NCBI RefSeq assembly: GCF_001597725.1
Contig: NZ_LUTR01000027.1
Span: forward strand, 1 to 43,516
Reading direction: 5' to 3'
Source of the DNA: Neptuniibacter marinus
GTDB lineage: Bacteria; Pseudomonadota; Gammaproteobacteria; Pseudomonadales; Balneatricaceae
Length of the DNA: 43,516 nt
Shown: positions 8,905 to 15,972 of the stretch, piece after piece
Layout of the letters: each line of letters starts with the position of its first letter
How positions within the stretch are numbered: the first letter of the stretch is position 1
Notes under the pieces: model-generated
The model's input: only the letters and a program-made list of their open reading frames with translations
Told to the model about the DNA's origin: nothing
Databases searched by the model: none
Program-made: the position numbers and the translations under genes

Positions 8905-9864
8905 CTATATATCCATTCTGTTTTGAAGGTGTTCAAACTGCTGTTCAATTGTATCTAAGTTTGTGTGCATATAGTCCATAAAGGCTTTCATGGCTGGGGT
9001 CGGATATTTTGATTCTGGGTAAACCACAGACCAAGAACGATTTAATGGGAAACCGTTCAATGAGATAGCGTGAAGATTTTTAAGTCTCAGTTCCGCTAGC
9101 AAGCTGAGCTTAGGCAGAACCGCGACCCCTAAACCTGCGATAACCGCATGTTTAATGGCTGCATTTGAGCCTAATTCCATCACCCCCTTCAGTTTTAAGC
9201 CGTTTTTGAAACAATGATTTTCCAAGGCTAAGCGAGAACCTGAGCCTGCTTCACGTAGTAATAGCTGACTATTAAGAAACTGCTGCGGAGAAATGTTTTT
9301 TTGCGTTATAAATGGATGATTTGCAGGTACAACTGGAACTAGCTCATTGTTTAAAAAAGGTAAAACTTTCAGTGGCCTGTTTTCTGGTACAAGGCCCATA
9401 ATTGTTAAATCATCTCTATTTTCTTCCATACGTTGTAAGGCTGTGGCGCGGTTAACAACGGAAACGGTGATATGAACATTAGGATGTAAAATTGAAAAAT
9501 CTTTGATCAGATAAGGCACTACATATTGTGCAGTACTAACCGCCACGAGTCGGAGATCGCCTGCGACTTTACCTTGTTGTTCGCTCAGATCGATTTGTAG
9601 TTTTTCGAGTTCTCTAAAAATAGATTCAGTGTGTACCGCCAGGGCTTCACCTGCACCTGTAATGTATAAGCGCCTACCAACATATTCAAATAAAGGTGAG
9701 CCAAGGGCCTGCTCTAATTGCCGGATTTGCCCACTCACAGCCGGTTGGGTTAAGCCTAATTTCTCACCGGCTTTACTGTAATTTAGTGAAGAATAAACCG
9801 CATGAAATACCTGAAGTTGCCGGAATGTTAAGCGATTAGCGATGCGAGGTACTGTGTATTGCAT
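8905..9864 (-). CDS. LysR-type regulator of the pyruvate carboxylase genes (PycR-like)
   Basis: A LysR-family transcription factor of 319 residues. The N-terminal winged helix-turn-helix is clear (LTFRQLQVFHAVYSSLNYSKAGEKLGLTQPAVSGQ, in two parts around residues 13-46), followed by a periplasmic-binding-protein-like effector domain from about residue 95. The HTH is close to CbbR-type LysR proteins. It is divergent from pycA with a 115-base gap holding an 18-base palindrome suited to LysR binding. In Pseudomonas aeruginosa a LysR gene (pycR) occupies the same position beside pycA-pycB, so control of those genes is the natural inference. The effector is unknown. Confidence 0.9.
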   Translation of the reverse strand: MQYTVPRIANRLTFRQLQVFHAVYSSLNYSKAGEKLGLTQPAVSGQIRQLEQALGSPLFEYVGRRLYITGAGEALAVHTESIFRELEKLQIDLSEQQGKVAGDLRLVAVSTAQYVVPYLIKDFSILHPNVHITVSVVNRATALQRMEENRDDLTIMGLVPENRPLKVLPFLNNELVPVVPANHPFITQKNISPQQFLNSQLLLREAGSGSRLALENHCFKNGLKLKGVMELGSNAAIKHAVIAGLGVAVLPKLSLLAELRLKNLHAISLNGFPLNRSWSVVYPESKYPTPAMKAFMDYMHTNLDTIEQQFEHLQNRMDI

Positions 9865-9884
9865 AAGCTATATTTCATTCTATG

Positions 9885-9902
9885 TATAAGGTAGACCTTA
9901 TA
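9885..9902. promoter_or_regulatory. LysR-type operator palindrome between pycR-like gene and pycA
   Basis: A perfect palindrome TATAAGGT-AG-ACCTTATA lies 20 bases upstream of the lysR start and 77 bases upstream of the pycA start. It contains the T-N11-A core typical of LysR-family operators. Its position lets one protein repress its own gene and control pycA. Confidence 0.7.
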
Positions 9903-9979
9903 GTAAAACAAAAAAATAACGATTTCTTCTTTTAGTGATAGCCAATTACGCTGTGATTCTCGCTGTTGAGGAAAAGGTT

Positions 9980-11395
9980 ATGTTGAAAAAAGTTTTGATT
10001 GCTAATCGAGGGGAGATCGCCGTACGTATTGTACGAGCCTGTGCGGAGATGAGTATCCGGTCGGTAGCGATCTACACGGAGCCGGATCGTTATGGGCTGC
10101 ATGTTAAGCGTGCTGATGAGGCTTATTCGTTAGGTGATGATCCATTAGCCGGTTACTTAGATCCTTTGCGGATTGTAAATCTAGCCTTAGAGACCGGTTG
10201 TGATGCGATTCATCCAGGCTACGGGTTTTTATCTGAAAATCCTGAACTTGCTCGGTTATGCGAAAAGAACGGTGTAATTTTCATCGGGCCTAAATCGAGT
10301 GTTATACATGGCATGGGTGATAAAACTCAAGCTCGTGACAGTATGCGAGCAGCCAATGTACCGGTAACGCCGGGTTCAGAAAGCAATCTGAGTGGGCTAG
10401 ACGAGGCGTTGGCGCTTGCTAAAGAGATTGGCTATCCCGTCATGGTCAAAGCAACCTCCGGTGGGGGTGGGCGAGGAATCCGTCGTTGCGATAGTGATGA
10501 AGAACTGATCACCCAATTTCCCCGTGTCATTTCTGAGGCAACGAAAGCGTTTGGGTCTGCTGAAGTGTTTATGGAGAAATGTATTGTTGATCCTTTGCAC
10601 ATCGAAGTCCAAATTTTAGCGGATAGCCATGGCAATGTAATCCACCTATTTGAGCGTGACTGTTCTATACAACGCCGAAATCAGAAACTGATTGAGATTG
10701 CACCAAGCCCTCAGTTATCCCAAGAGAAACGGGAATATATCGGTGATTTAGCGGTACGCGCGGCAAAAGCAGTTGGTTATGAGAACGCGGGAACAGTGGA
10801 GTTTTTGATCTCGGGTGATGATGTCTATTTCATGGAGATGAATACGCGTGTTCAGGTTGAGCATACTATTAGTGAGCAAATTACTGGGGTTGATATTGTT
10901 CAAGAACAGCTGCGAGTGGCAGCGGGTTTACCGTTAAGCTACAAACAAGATGATATTCAATTTCGTGGTTATGCATTGCAGTTCCGAATTAACGCGGAAG
11001 ATCCGAAAAATGACTTCTTACCTAGTTTTGGCCGAGTGAGTCATTACTACGCGCCTGGGGGCCCAGGTGTGCGAGTCGATACGGCTATTTATACCGGTTA
11101 TGAGATACCGCCTTATTACGATTCGATGTGTCTTAAATTGGTTGTTTGGGCCCTATCTTGGGATCAGGTGATCGCCCGTGGTCAGCGTGCATTAGATGAC
11201 ATGCGTCTACACGGTATTAAAACGACCGCGGATTATTATCAGCAGATCCTACGCCATCCAGATTTTAAGGATGCCAATTTTAATACGAGTTTTGTGCCGA
11301 ATCATCCAGAACTGCTGGATTACTCCGTGAAACGTCACCCAAGTGAAATAGCTTTAGCTATTGCGAGCGCTATCGCCGCCCATGCTGGTTGGTAA
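9980..11395 (+). CDS. pycA: Pyruvate carboxylase subunit A (biotin carboxylase)
   Basis: Carries out ATP-dependent carboxylation of biotin with bicarbonate, the first half-reaction of pyruvate to oxaloacetate. The ATG at 9980 (471 residues) is preferred over a GTG at 9935 because it follows GAGGAAAAGG and begins with the family start MLKKVLIANRGEIAVRI. The biotin carboxylase order is complete: N-terminal domain, ATP-grasp with glycine loop SGGGGRGIR near residue 160, FERDCSIQRRNQKLIE near 225, and active-site MEMNTRVQVEH near 282. It could in principle be AccC, but the partner is a carboxyltransferase-biotin carrier gene 18 bases downstream, so pyruvate carboxylase fits much better. Confidence 0.93.
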   Translation: MLKKVLIANRGEIAVRIVRACAEMSIRSVAIYTEPDRYGLHVKRADEAYSLGDDPLAGYLDPLRIVNLALETGCDAIHPGYGFLSENPELARLCEKNGVIFIGPKSSVIHGMGDKTQARDSMRAANVPVTPGSESNLSGLDEALALAKEIGYPVMVKATSGGGGRGIRRCDSDEELITQFPRVISEATKAFGSAEVFMEKCIVDPLHIEVQILADSHGNVIHLFERDCSIQRRNQKLIEIAPSPQLSQEKREYIGDLAVRAAKAVGYENAGTVEFLISGDDVYFMEMNTRVQVEHTISEQITGVDIVQEQLRVAAGLPLSYKQDDIQFRGYALQFRINAEDPKNDFLPSFGRVSHYYAPGGPGVRVDTAIYTGYEIPPYYDSMCLKLVVWALSWDQVIARGQRALDDMRLHGIKTTADYYQQILRHPDFKDANFNTSFVPNHPELLDYSVKRHPSEIALAIASAIAAHAGW

Positions 11396-11413
11396 GAGAA
11401 ATAGGATTAAGTT

Positions 11414-13204
11414 ATGACTACGAAAAAGATAGAAATTACCGATGTTGTTCTGCGAGATGCGCATCAGTCTCTTATCGCTACCCGTATGCGAACAGAGGAC
11501 ATGCTACCTATTTGTGAAAAATTAGATAAAGTGGGATATTGGTCGTTGGAAGCATGGGGTGGAGCAACCTTTGATGCCTGCATTCGCTTCCTTAAAGAAG
11601 ATCCTTGGGAGCGTTTGCGTCAACTTCGTAAAGCCTTACCTAATACCCGCCTTCAGATGTTGCTACGAGGTCAGAACTTACTAGGCTATCGCCATTATGC
11701 GGATGATGTTGTCGACCGTTTTGTGCAGAAAGCTGCGGACAATGGTATTGATGTGTTTCGTGTCTTTGATGCATTGAATGATCTTCGCAACATTGAGCGT
11801 GCGATGAAAGCCGTTAAAAAAGCAGGCAAACATGCGCAGGGAACTATCTGTTATACCACTAGCCCTGTGCACACTAATGAACTCTTTGTACAGCAAGCTA
11901 TTGATCTGAAAAATATGGGGGCTGACTCGATTGCCATAAAAGATATGGCAGGTCTGCTTAGCCCTTATGATACTTATGCTTTGGTTAAAGCGATAAAACA
12001 GGCCGTTGATCTACCTTTAGTGGTACATAGCCATTCTACATCAGGACTTGCACCGCTCTGTCAAATGAAGGCTATTGAAGCCGGTGCTGATGTAATTGAT
12101 ACCGCGATCTCCTCATTTGCTGGTGGTACAAGCCATCCTGCGACTGAATCCCAAGTGGCTGCGTTGAAGGGCAGTAAGTTTGATACAGGATTAGATCTTG
12201 AGTTGTTATCGGAGATAGCAGATTATTTCCGAGAAGTACGTAAAAAATATCATCAGTTCGAAAGTGAGTTTACACGCGAGGATATATCAGTACAGATCAA
12301 TCAAGTTCCAGGCGGCATGATGTCTAACTTAGCAAATCAGCTAAAAGAGCAAAACGCATTGGATTCTATTCGTGATGTGTTTGCTGAAATCCCCCGTGTA
12401 AGGAAAGACCTCGGTTATCCACCATTAGTTACGCCAACCTCTCAAATTGTTGGAACCCAAGCAGTCTATAATGTATTGGCGGGGCAGCGGTATAAAACAA
12501 TTACTAATGAAGTTAAGCGCTATTTACTCGGTGGATATGGCCGCCCACCTGCGCCTGTAAATGCTGAGCTACAACAGCAGGCCATAGGCGCAGAAGTCAG
12601 CAATGAAGGACGTCCAGCGGATTTATTAGTACCTGAGTTCCAAAAATTAAGTGATGAGATTGGCTCGCTGGCTAAAAATGAGGAAGATGTACTGACCTAC
12701 GCTATGTTCCCTGATTTAGGCAAGGAATATCTACAGCAGCGTGAAGCGGGAACCTTAGAGCCTGAGGTTCTGACTGCTCTTAATAGTTCGCCAGCTCCCG
12801 TTGCAGCGTCTGAATTTTTAATCGATGTTCACGGCGAGAGCTATGAAGTGGCTATTACAGGTGTGGGTGATGCGGGTACTGGAAAGCGTAAGCTTTATAT
12901 ATCACTTGATGGTATGCCTGAAGAGGTTGTGTTCGAAGCCTTAAATGAGTTTGTTGCTGATGATACCAAAGGGCGAAAACGTGCAACGGACCCAGGTCAT
13001 GTTAGTGCGGCAATGCCGGGTAATGTAGTTGAGGTATTAGTGCAAGAGGGTGACACAGTGACCGCAGGTCAAGGGGTTATGGTGATTGAAGCGATGAAAA
13101 TGGAGATGGAGGTTCACGCGAACGTGGATGGAACGGTTAAGGCGGTTTATGTTCAAAAAGGGGACCGTGTTACCCCTGGCGAGATTCTGATTGATATTGG
13201 TTGA
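11414..13204 (+). CDS. pycB: Pyruvate carboxylase subunit B (carboxyltransferase plus biotin carrier)
   Basis: Moves the carboxyl group from biotin to pyruvate, giving oxaloacetate for the TCA cycle and gluconeogenesis. The N-terminal HMGL-like carboxyltransferase barrel shows the metal-site residues (VVLRDAHQS near 11-19, AIKDMAGLL near 175, VVHSHSTSG near 205). A conserved carboxylase region follows, and the C-terminal biotinyl domain has EAMKMEME with the biotinylated Lys at 562. Homologues are often annotated as oxaloacetate decarboxylase alpha, but there are no oadB or oadG sodium-pump genes here and pycA is directly upstream. A terminator follows 10 bases after the stop. Confidence 0.93.
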   Translation: MTTKKIEITDVVLRDAHQSLIATRMRTEDMLPICEKLDKVGYWSLEAWGGATFDACIRFLKEDPWERLRQLRKALPNTRLQMLLRGQNLLGYRHYADDVVDRFVQKAADNGIDVFRVFDALNDLRNIERAMKAVKKAGKHAQGTICYTTSPVHTNELFVQQAIDLKNMGADSIAIKDMAGLLSPYDTYALVKAIKQAVDLPLVVHSHSTSGLAPLCQMKAIEAGADVIDTAISSFAGGTSHPATESQVAALKGSKFDTGLDLELLSEIADYFREVRKKYHQFESEFTREDISVQINQVPGGMMSNLANQLKEQNALDSIRDVFAEIPRVRKDLGYPPLVTPTSQIVGTQAVYNVLAGQRYKTITNEVKRYLLGGYGRPPAPVNAELQQQAIGAEVSNEGRPADLLVPEFQKLSDEIGSLAKNEEDVLTYAMFPDLGKEYLQQREAGTLEPEVLTALNSSPAPVAASEFLIDVHGESYEVAITGVGDAGTGKRKLYISLDGMPEEVVFEALNEFVADDTKGRKRATDPGHVSAAMPGNVVEVLVQEGDTVTAGQGVMVIEAMKMEMEVHANVDGTVKAVYVQKGDRVTPGEILIDIG

Positions 13205-13214
13205 AAACCCCATT

Positions 13215-13253
13215 AGTCTGCGGATCGAGTTATTGATTTCGCAGACTTTTTTT
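13215..13253 (+). terminator. Intrinsic terminator between pycB and the carbonic anhydrase gene
   Basis: A perfect 8-base-pair stem AGTCTGCG/CGCAGACT (13215-13222 and 13240-13247) with a 17-base loop runs into a stretch of seven T (13247-13253). The next start codon is only 18 bases later, so no promoter fits between them. Confidence 0.85.
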
Positions 13254-13271
13254 AGATACGAGTGAGTTATT

Positions 13272-13937
13272 ATGGAAAAAATCATTAAGGGTGTGCTGGA
13301 TTTTAAACTCAATGTTTACCCAAAGCGGAAAGATCTTTTTGGTGAGCTTGCTGATCAAGGGCAGAGCCCAGAAATACTTTTCATTACCTGTTCCGATTCA
13401 CGGATTGATCCTAATCTAGTTACAGGATCCCATCCTGGGGATCTCTTTATTTGCCGTAATGCAGGTAATATTATTCCGCCTCATAATAATGAAACCGGTG
13501 GTATGACCGCTTCGATCGAATATGCGGTAGCTGTACTAGGAGTGCGGCATATTATTATCTGTGGTCATACCGACTGCGGTGCGATTAAAGGCGCATTGGA
13601 TATTGAGGCGTTAAATGGGTTGCCTCATGTTAAAGAGTGGCTTGGGCATTGCCGTTCAGCGATGGAGATTGTTCGTGAGCGTAATGGAATTCCTTGGAAC
13701 CAAGGAGTTGATTCTTGTCATTTAAATGAAGCGATTGAAGAAAATGTACTGCAACAAGTTCAACATCTTCGCACCCATCCTGTTGTTGCCGCTAAATTAG
13801 CGACGGGAAAAATTGAGATTCATGGTTGGGTTTACGATATTAAGTCAGGTTCCATACGCTGCTGTCGCCATAACGATAATGAATTTAGCGACTTTCACGA
13901 GCTTTATGCGGAGCTGATTTCTAGTCTTTCGGAATAG
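13272..13937 (+). CDS. Beta-class carbonic anhydrase
   Basis: Interconverts carbon dioxide and bicarbonate in the cytoplasm. The zinc-site motifs of the beta class are all present: CSDSR near residue 40 (Cys, and the Asp-Arg dyad) and GHTDCG near residue 98 (His and Cys). The 221-residue length is typical. It follows pycB by 67 bases, which makes functional sense because pyruvate carboxylase consumes bicarbonate. An intrinsic terminator lies between them, so it is transcribed either by read-through or from a promoter inside pycB. The start ATG follows GAGTGAGTT, a moderate ribosome-binding site. Confidence 0.95.
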   Translation: MEKIIKGVLDFKLNVYPKRKDLFGELADQGQSPEILFITCSDSRIDPNLVTGSHPGDLFICRNAGNIIPPHNNETGGMTASIEYAVAVLGVRHIIICGHTDCGAIKGALDIEALNGLPHVKEWLGHCRSAMEIVRERNGIPWNQGVDSCHLNEAIEENVLQQVQHLRTHPVVAAKLATGKIEIHGWVYDIKSGSIRCCRHNDNEFSDFHELYAELISSLSE

Positions 13938-13947
13938 GAATCATCTT

Positions 13948-14457
13948 TTATAGGTTTCCGCTGCGTATGGCTCGTACTAGAGCTACTAGCTGAGTGATGC
14001 GGGCATTACTCAGTTGTCGATAGTCTAAATAAGGACATAGAATCAAAGGTTGTTGAGTACTGACTGCAAAATGCTCATCTAACCACGTTAGGTGAGCAAG
14101 CTTTAATTGTTTAGCGTAGGCCTTTCCTGCCACTATATGGATGGTATCTGCCTGTTCGAAAGAGGGTGGAGAGAACAGCAAAGCTTCTCTGCTTTCTGCC
14201 TGAAATAGAAAGATGTCGCGGTAATCCTGCCAAGTGAATGTTGCATCAAATTGTTTATTTTCTTGGTAAAGCTCAAATAGAAACTTAGCACTTACATTAA
14301 ATATTTTACGCCAATGGTTACCCGTTGCTTGCCCTATGTAGTGTGCTTCCTCGGGCCGAAGTGCTTTGATGGTTGATAAGTTTTGGTAATCATCAAGGGG
14401 TGGCCTATTAGCAATATAGATAGCAAGGTTAAAATCTTTAGCGCCAAAGCCGACCAT
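13948..14457 (-). CDS. Conserved hypothetical protein, function unknown
   Basis: A 169-residue soluble protein that I do not recognise with confidence. It has no signal peptide or membrane segment. It is rich in aromatic residues; notable stretches are KALRPEEAHYIGQATGNHW near residue 31 and a C-terminal LILCPYLDYRQLSNARI. The sequence is not of low complexity and reads as a real gene, lying between the carbonic anhydrase (convergent, 10 bases apart) and another minus-strand gene. The ribosome-binding site before the chosen ATG is weak, so the start is uncertain. No function is proposed. Confidence 0.7.
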   Translation of the reverse strand: MVGFGAKDFNLAIYIANRPPLDDYQNLSTIKALRPEEAHYIGQATGNHWRKIFNVSAKFLFELYQENKQFDATFTWQDYRDIFLFQAESREALLFSPPSFEQADTIHIVAGKAYAKQLKLAHLTWLDEHFAVSTQQPLILCPYLDYRQLSNARITQLVALVRAIRSGNL

Positions 14458-14516
14458 ACAAAATGTTCCGATGTTAATGAGGAGCGTTATCGTTATTTCA
14501 GGTCAAGTAGAGTAGC

Positions 14517-14867
14517 CTAATGTCGCTGCTCTATCTCATTCATTAAGATTGAATCTGCATCAAGTGTATTAATGGAAACCTCGCCATCAACTGGAATATC
14601 CCCAGTCAACTGTAAAGCGATATAGCGCATACAACAGACTCTTAGAAAGGATGTAAAGTTGCCTAAGTCATGCCCTGCATCGATTGATTCATGATAAAGA
14701 CGGGTAAGCATCTGGGGAATATTCATCTGATCCCGCTGAGCGATATTTTCTAGAGTACTCCAGAAATAATTTTCCAGACGAACGCTAGTAACCATACCGT
14801 CTATACGAAGAGAGCGAGTGCTGCTTTTCCATAACTCAGGATTCGCGTTGATAAATAATTTACACAT
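14517..14867 (-). CDS. Ribbon-helix-helix domain protein
   Basis: A small 116-residue protein. Residues 25-90 fit the ribbon-helix-helix domain seen in many proteobacterial small proteins (strand SVRLENYFWSTLENIA, then helices NIPQMLTRLYHES and NFTSFLRVCCMRYIALQL), so DNA binding as a dimer is possible. The remaining C-terminus is acidic. A Shine-Dalgarno AGGTAG lies about 12 bases before the ATG. No toxin-like partner is adjacent, so there is no direct support for a toxin-antitoxin role. It is 59 bases upstream of the unknown gene on the same strand, and the two may be cotranscribed. Confidence 0.75.
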   Translation of the reverse strand: MCKLFINANPELWKSSTRSLRIDGMVTSVRLENYFWSTLENIAQRDQMNIPQMLTRLYHESIDAGHDLGNFTSFLRVCCMRYIALQLTGDIPVDGEVSINTLDADSILMNEIEQRH

Positions 14868-14920
14868 GAAGAGCGGCTACCTGATCTAAAGGATAGGTGT
14901 TTTATTATAGAGGTTTTTTA

Positions 14921-14952
14921 AAGAGCGACTACCTTAAGGGGTAATCGCTCTT
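14921..14952 (-). terminator. Stem-loop after the DJ-1/PfpI gene
   Basis: An inverted repeat with 12 paired bases and one mismatch (arms 14921-14933 and 14940-14952, core AAGAGCGA/TCGCTCTT) starts 5 bases after the DJ-1 gene's stop codon. Only three T follow on the minus strand, so it is a weak or RNA-protecting terminator. Confidence 0.5.
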
Positions 14953-14956
14953 AGTC

Positions 14957-15526
14957 TTACTTATTTAGTAAAGCGATAAACTGAGATAGCCATGCTGGAT
15001 GAGCAGGCCAAGCAGGGGCTGTTACTAAATTCCCATCAGTAATAGCGGCGTCGATCGCTATCTCTGCATAAATCCCACCGGACTGGTTTATTTCAGGCAT
15101 ACAAGCGGGATAGGCGGAGCAGTTTTTCCCTTTTAATACGTCAGCGGCTGAGAGTATTTGTGCGCCATGACAAACCGCAGCGACTGGTTTGTTCGTTTCA
15201 AAGAAATGCTTCACCATTTTTAGAACATTAGGATTAAGGCGTAAATATTCAGGCGCCCGTCCACCTGGAATAACTAAAGCATCGTAATCGTCTGGCTGAA
15301 TATCGGCAAAAGAGGCATTCAGGGTGAACTTATGGCCAGGCTTTTCGGTATAAGTTTGATCTCCTTCAAAGTCGTGAATTGCTGTTGCGACAGTGTCTCC
15401 CGAAACTTTATTTGGGCAGACCGCATCGACGCTGTGACCGACGGCTAAAAGTGTTTGAAAGGGCACCATTGTTTCGTAGTCTTCAGTGAAATCACCGGTG
15501 ATCATCAGAATTTTTTTATTGTTCAT
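14957..15526 (-). CDS. DJ-1/PfpI family protein
   Basis: A 189-residue member of the DJ-1/PfpI superfamily (type 1 glutamine-amidotransferase-like fold). The nucleophile elbow AVCHGAQ puts Cys119 next to His120, an acidic residue sits at Glu15 (GDFTEDYE), and the GGRAPEYLR segment around 88-96 is typical of the YhbO/PfpI branch and near relatives. Members act as deglycases, glyoxalases or hydratases in stress protection; which applies cannot be told from sequence. A good ribosome-binding site GGAG precedes the ATG. It is divergent from the response-regulator gene across a 446-base gap containing palindromes. Confidence 0.88.
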   Translation of the reverse strand: MNNKKILMITGDFTEDYETMVPFQTLLAVGHSVDAVCPNKVSGDTVATAIHDFEGDQTYTEKPGHKFTLNASFADIQPDDYDALVIPGGRAPEYLRLNPNVLKMVKHFFETNKPVAAVCHGAQILSAADVLKGKNCSAYPACMPEINQSGGIYAEIAIDAAITDGNLVTAPAWPAHPAWLSQFIALLNK

Positions 15527-15661
15527 GGTTTGCTCCGTATGAATTTAGGTTTATCTCTTCGCACAAAATAACAGGCATCAGATCAGAGGAGGTATTAGAG
15601 GGTTACTACGTGGTTTTATGGTGTAAGGGTAAGTACGGGGACGATATACGGTGAATCGATG

Positions 15662-15729
15662 TCGTTTAATTATTAATAACTACGTTAGTATAAAAAAACT
15701 GTAGTTACTTATTAAACGATCGTTTTAAT
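15662..15729. promoter_or_regulatory. Palindrome cluster upstream of the DJ-1 gene (possible TetR-type operators)
   Basis: The 446-base gap 15527-15972 has no gene. It contains a long imperfect inverted repeat, arms 15662-15683 and 15701-15719, sharing TCGTTTAAT and TAACTAC blocks around a 17-base loop. Overlapping its right arm is a near-perfect 19-base palindrome ATTAAACGATCGTTTTAAT (15711-15729). The half-site CGTTTAAT thus occurs three times. Such AAACGATCGTTT dyads are common TetR-family operators, but no tetR gene is in the window. Confidence 0.5.
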
Positions 15730-15880
15730 GTAACAAATAGGCTTTATTTATCAGATAATTAGTGGTTTTTACTTTTCTACAAAGATTAGATCTTGAAAAG
15801 AGTAACTAAATGCGAGAGTCTATGGCAGGGCTGATTTACTATAATAATAGGTAGTGTATGGATAATCAGATTAGGCAGAC

Positions 15881-15959
15881 AGATCTCAAACAAAACCTTT
15901 TTATGCTAAAAGGTTTCACTAGGGTGTTCTCTCTTCAGACTCATCGTTCCTTGAGATCT
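15881..15959 (+). promoter_or_regulatory. Structured leader of the response-regulator/TPP-enzyme operon
   Basis: Perfect 9-base arms AGATCTCAA (15881-15889) and TTGAGATCT (15951-15959) enclose a hairpin AAACCTTTT/AAAAGGTTT (15893-15901 and 15908-15916, six-base loop) just before the start at 15973. A TATAAT sits at 15840-15845. It does not match the c-di-GMP-I or TPP riboswitch consensus as I know them. Confidence 0.45.
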
Positions 15960-15972
15960 AACCAGAATAGCT

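Noticed and set aside
9980-13204. Oxaloacetate decarboxylase sodium pump, or acetyl-CoA carboxylase AccC, instead of pyruvate carboxylase
   Set aside because: There are no oadB/oadG-like membrane genes and no accB beside the biotin carboxylase gene. The LysR-pycA-pycB order with a biotin-carrying second subunit matches two-subunit pyruvate carboxylase.
14517-14867. Antitoxin of a toxin-antitoxin pair
   Set aside because: The ribbon-helix-helix domain alone is not enough; the neighbouring 169-residue protein resembles no toxin family I know and the genes are not in the usual overlapping arrangement.
15881-15972. Known c-di-GMP (GEMM) or TPP riboswitch before the c-di-GMP/TPP-enzyme operon
   Set aside because: The conserved core sequences of either riboswitch, as I know them, are not present. 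Only simple nested inverted repeats are seen.
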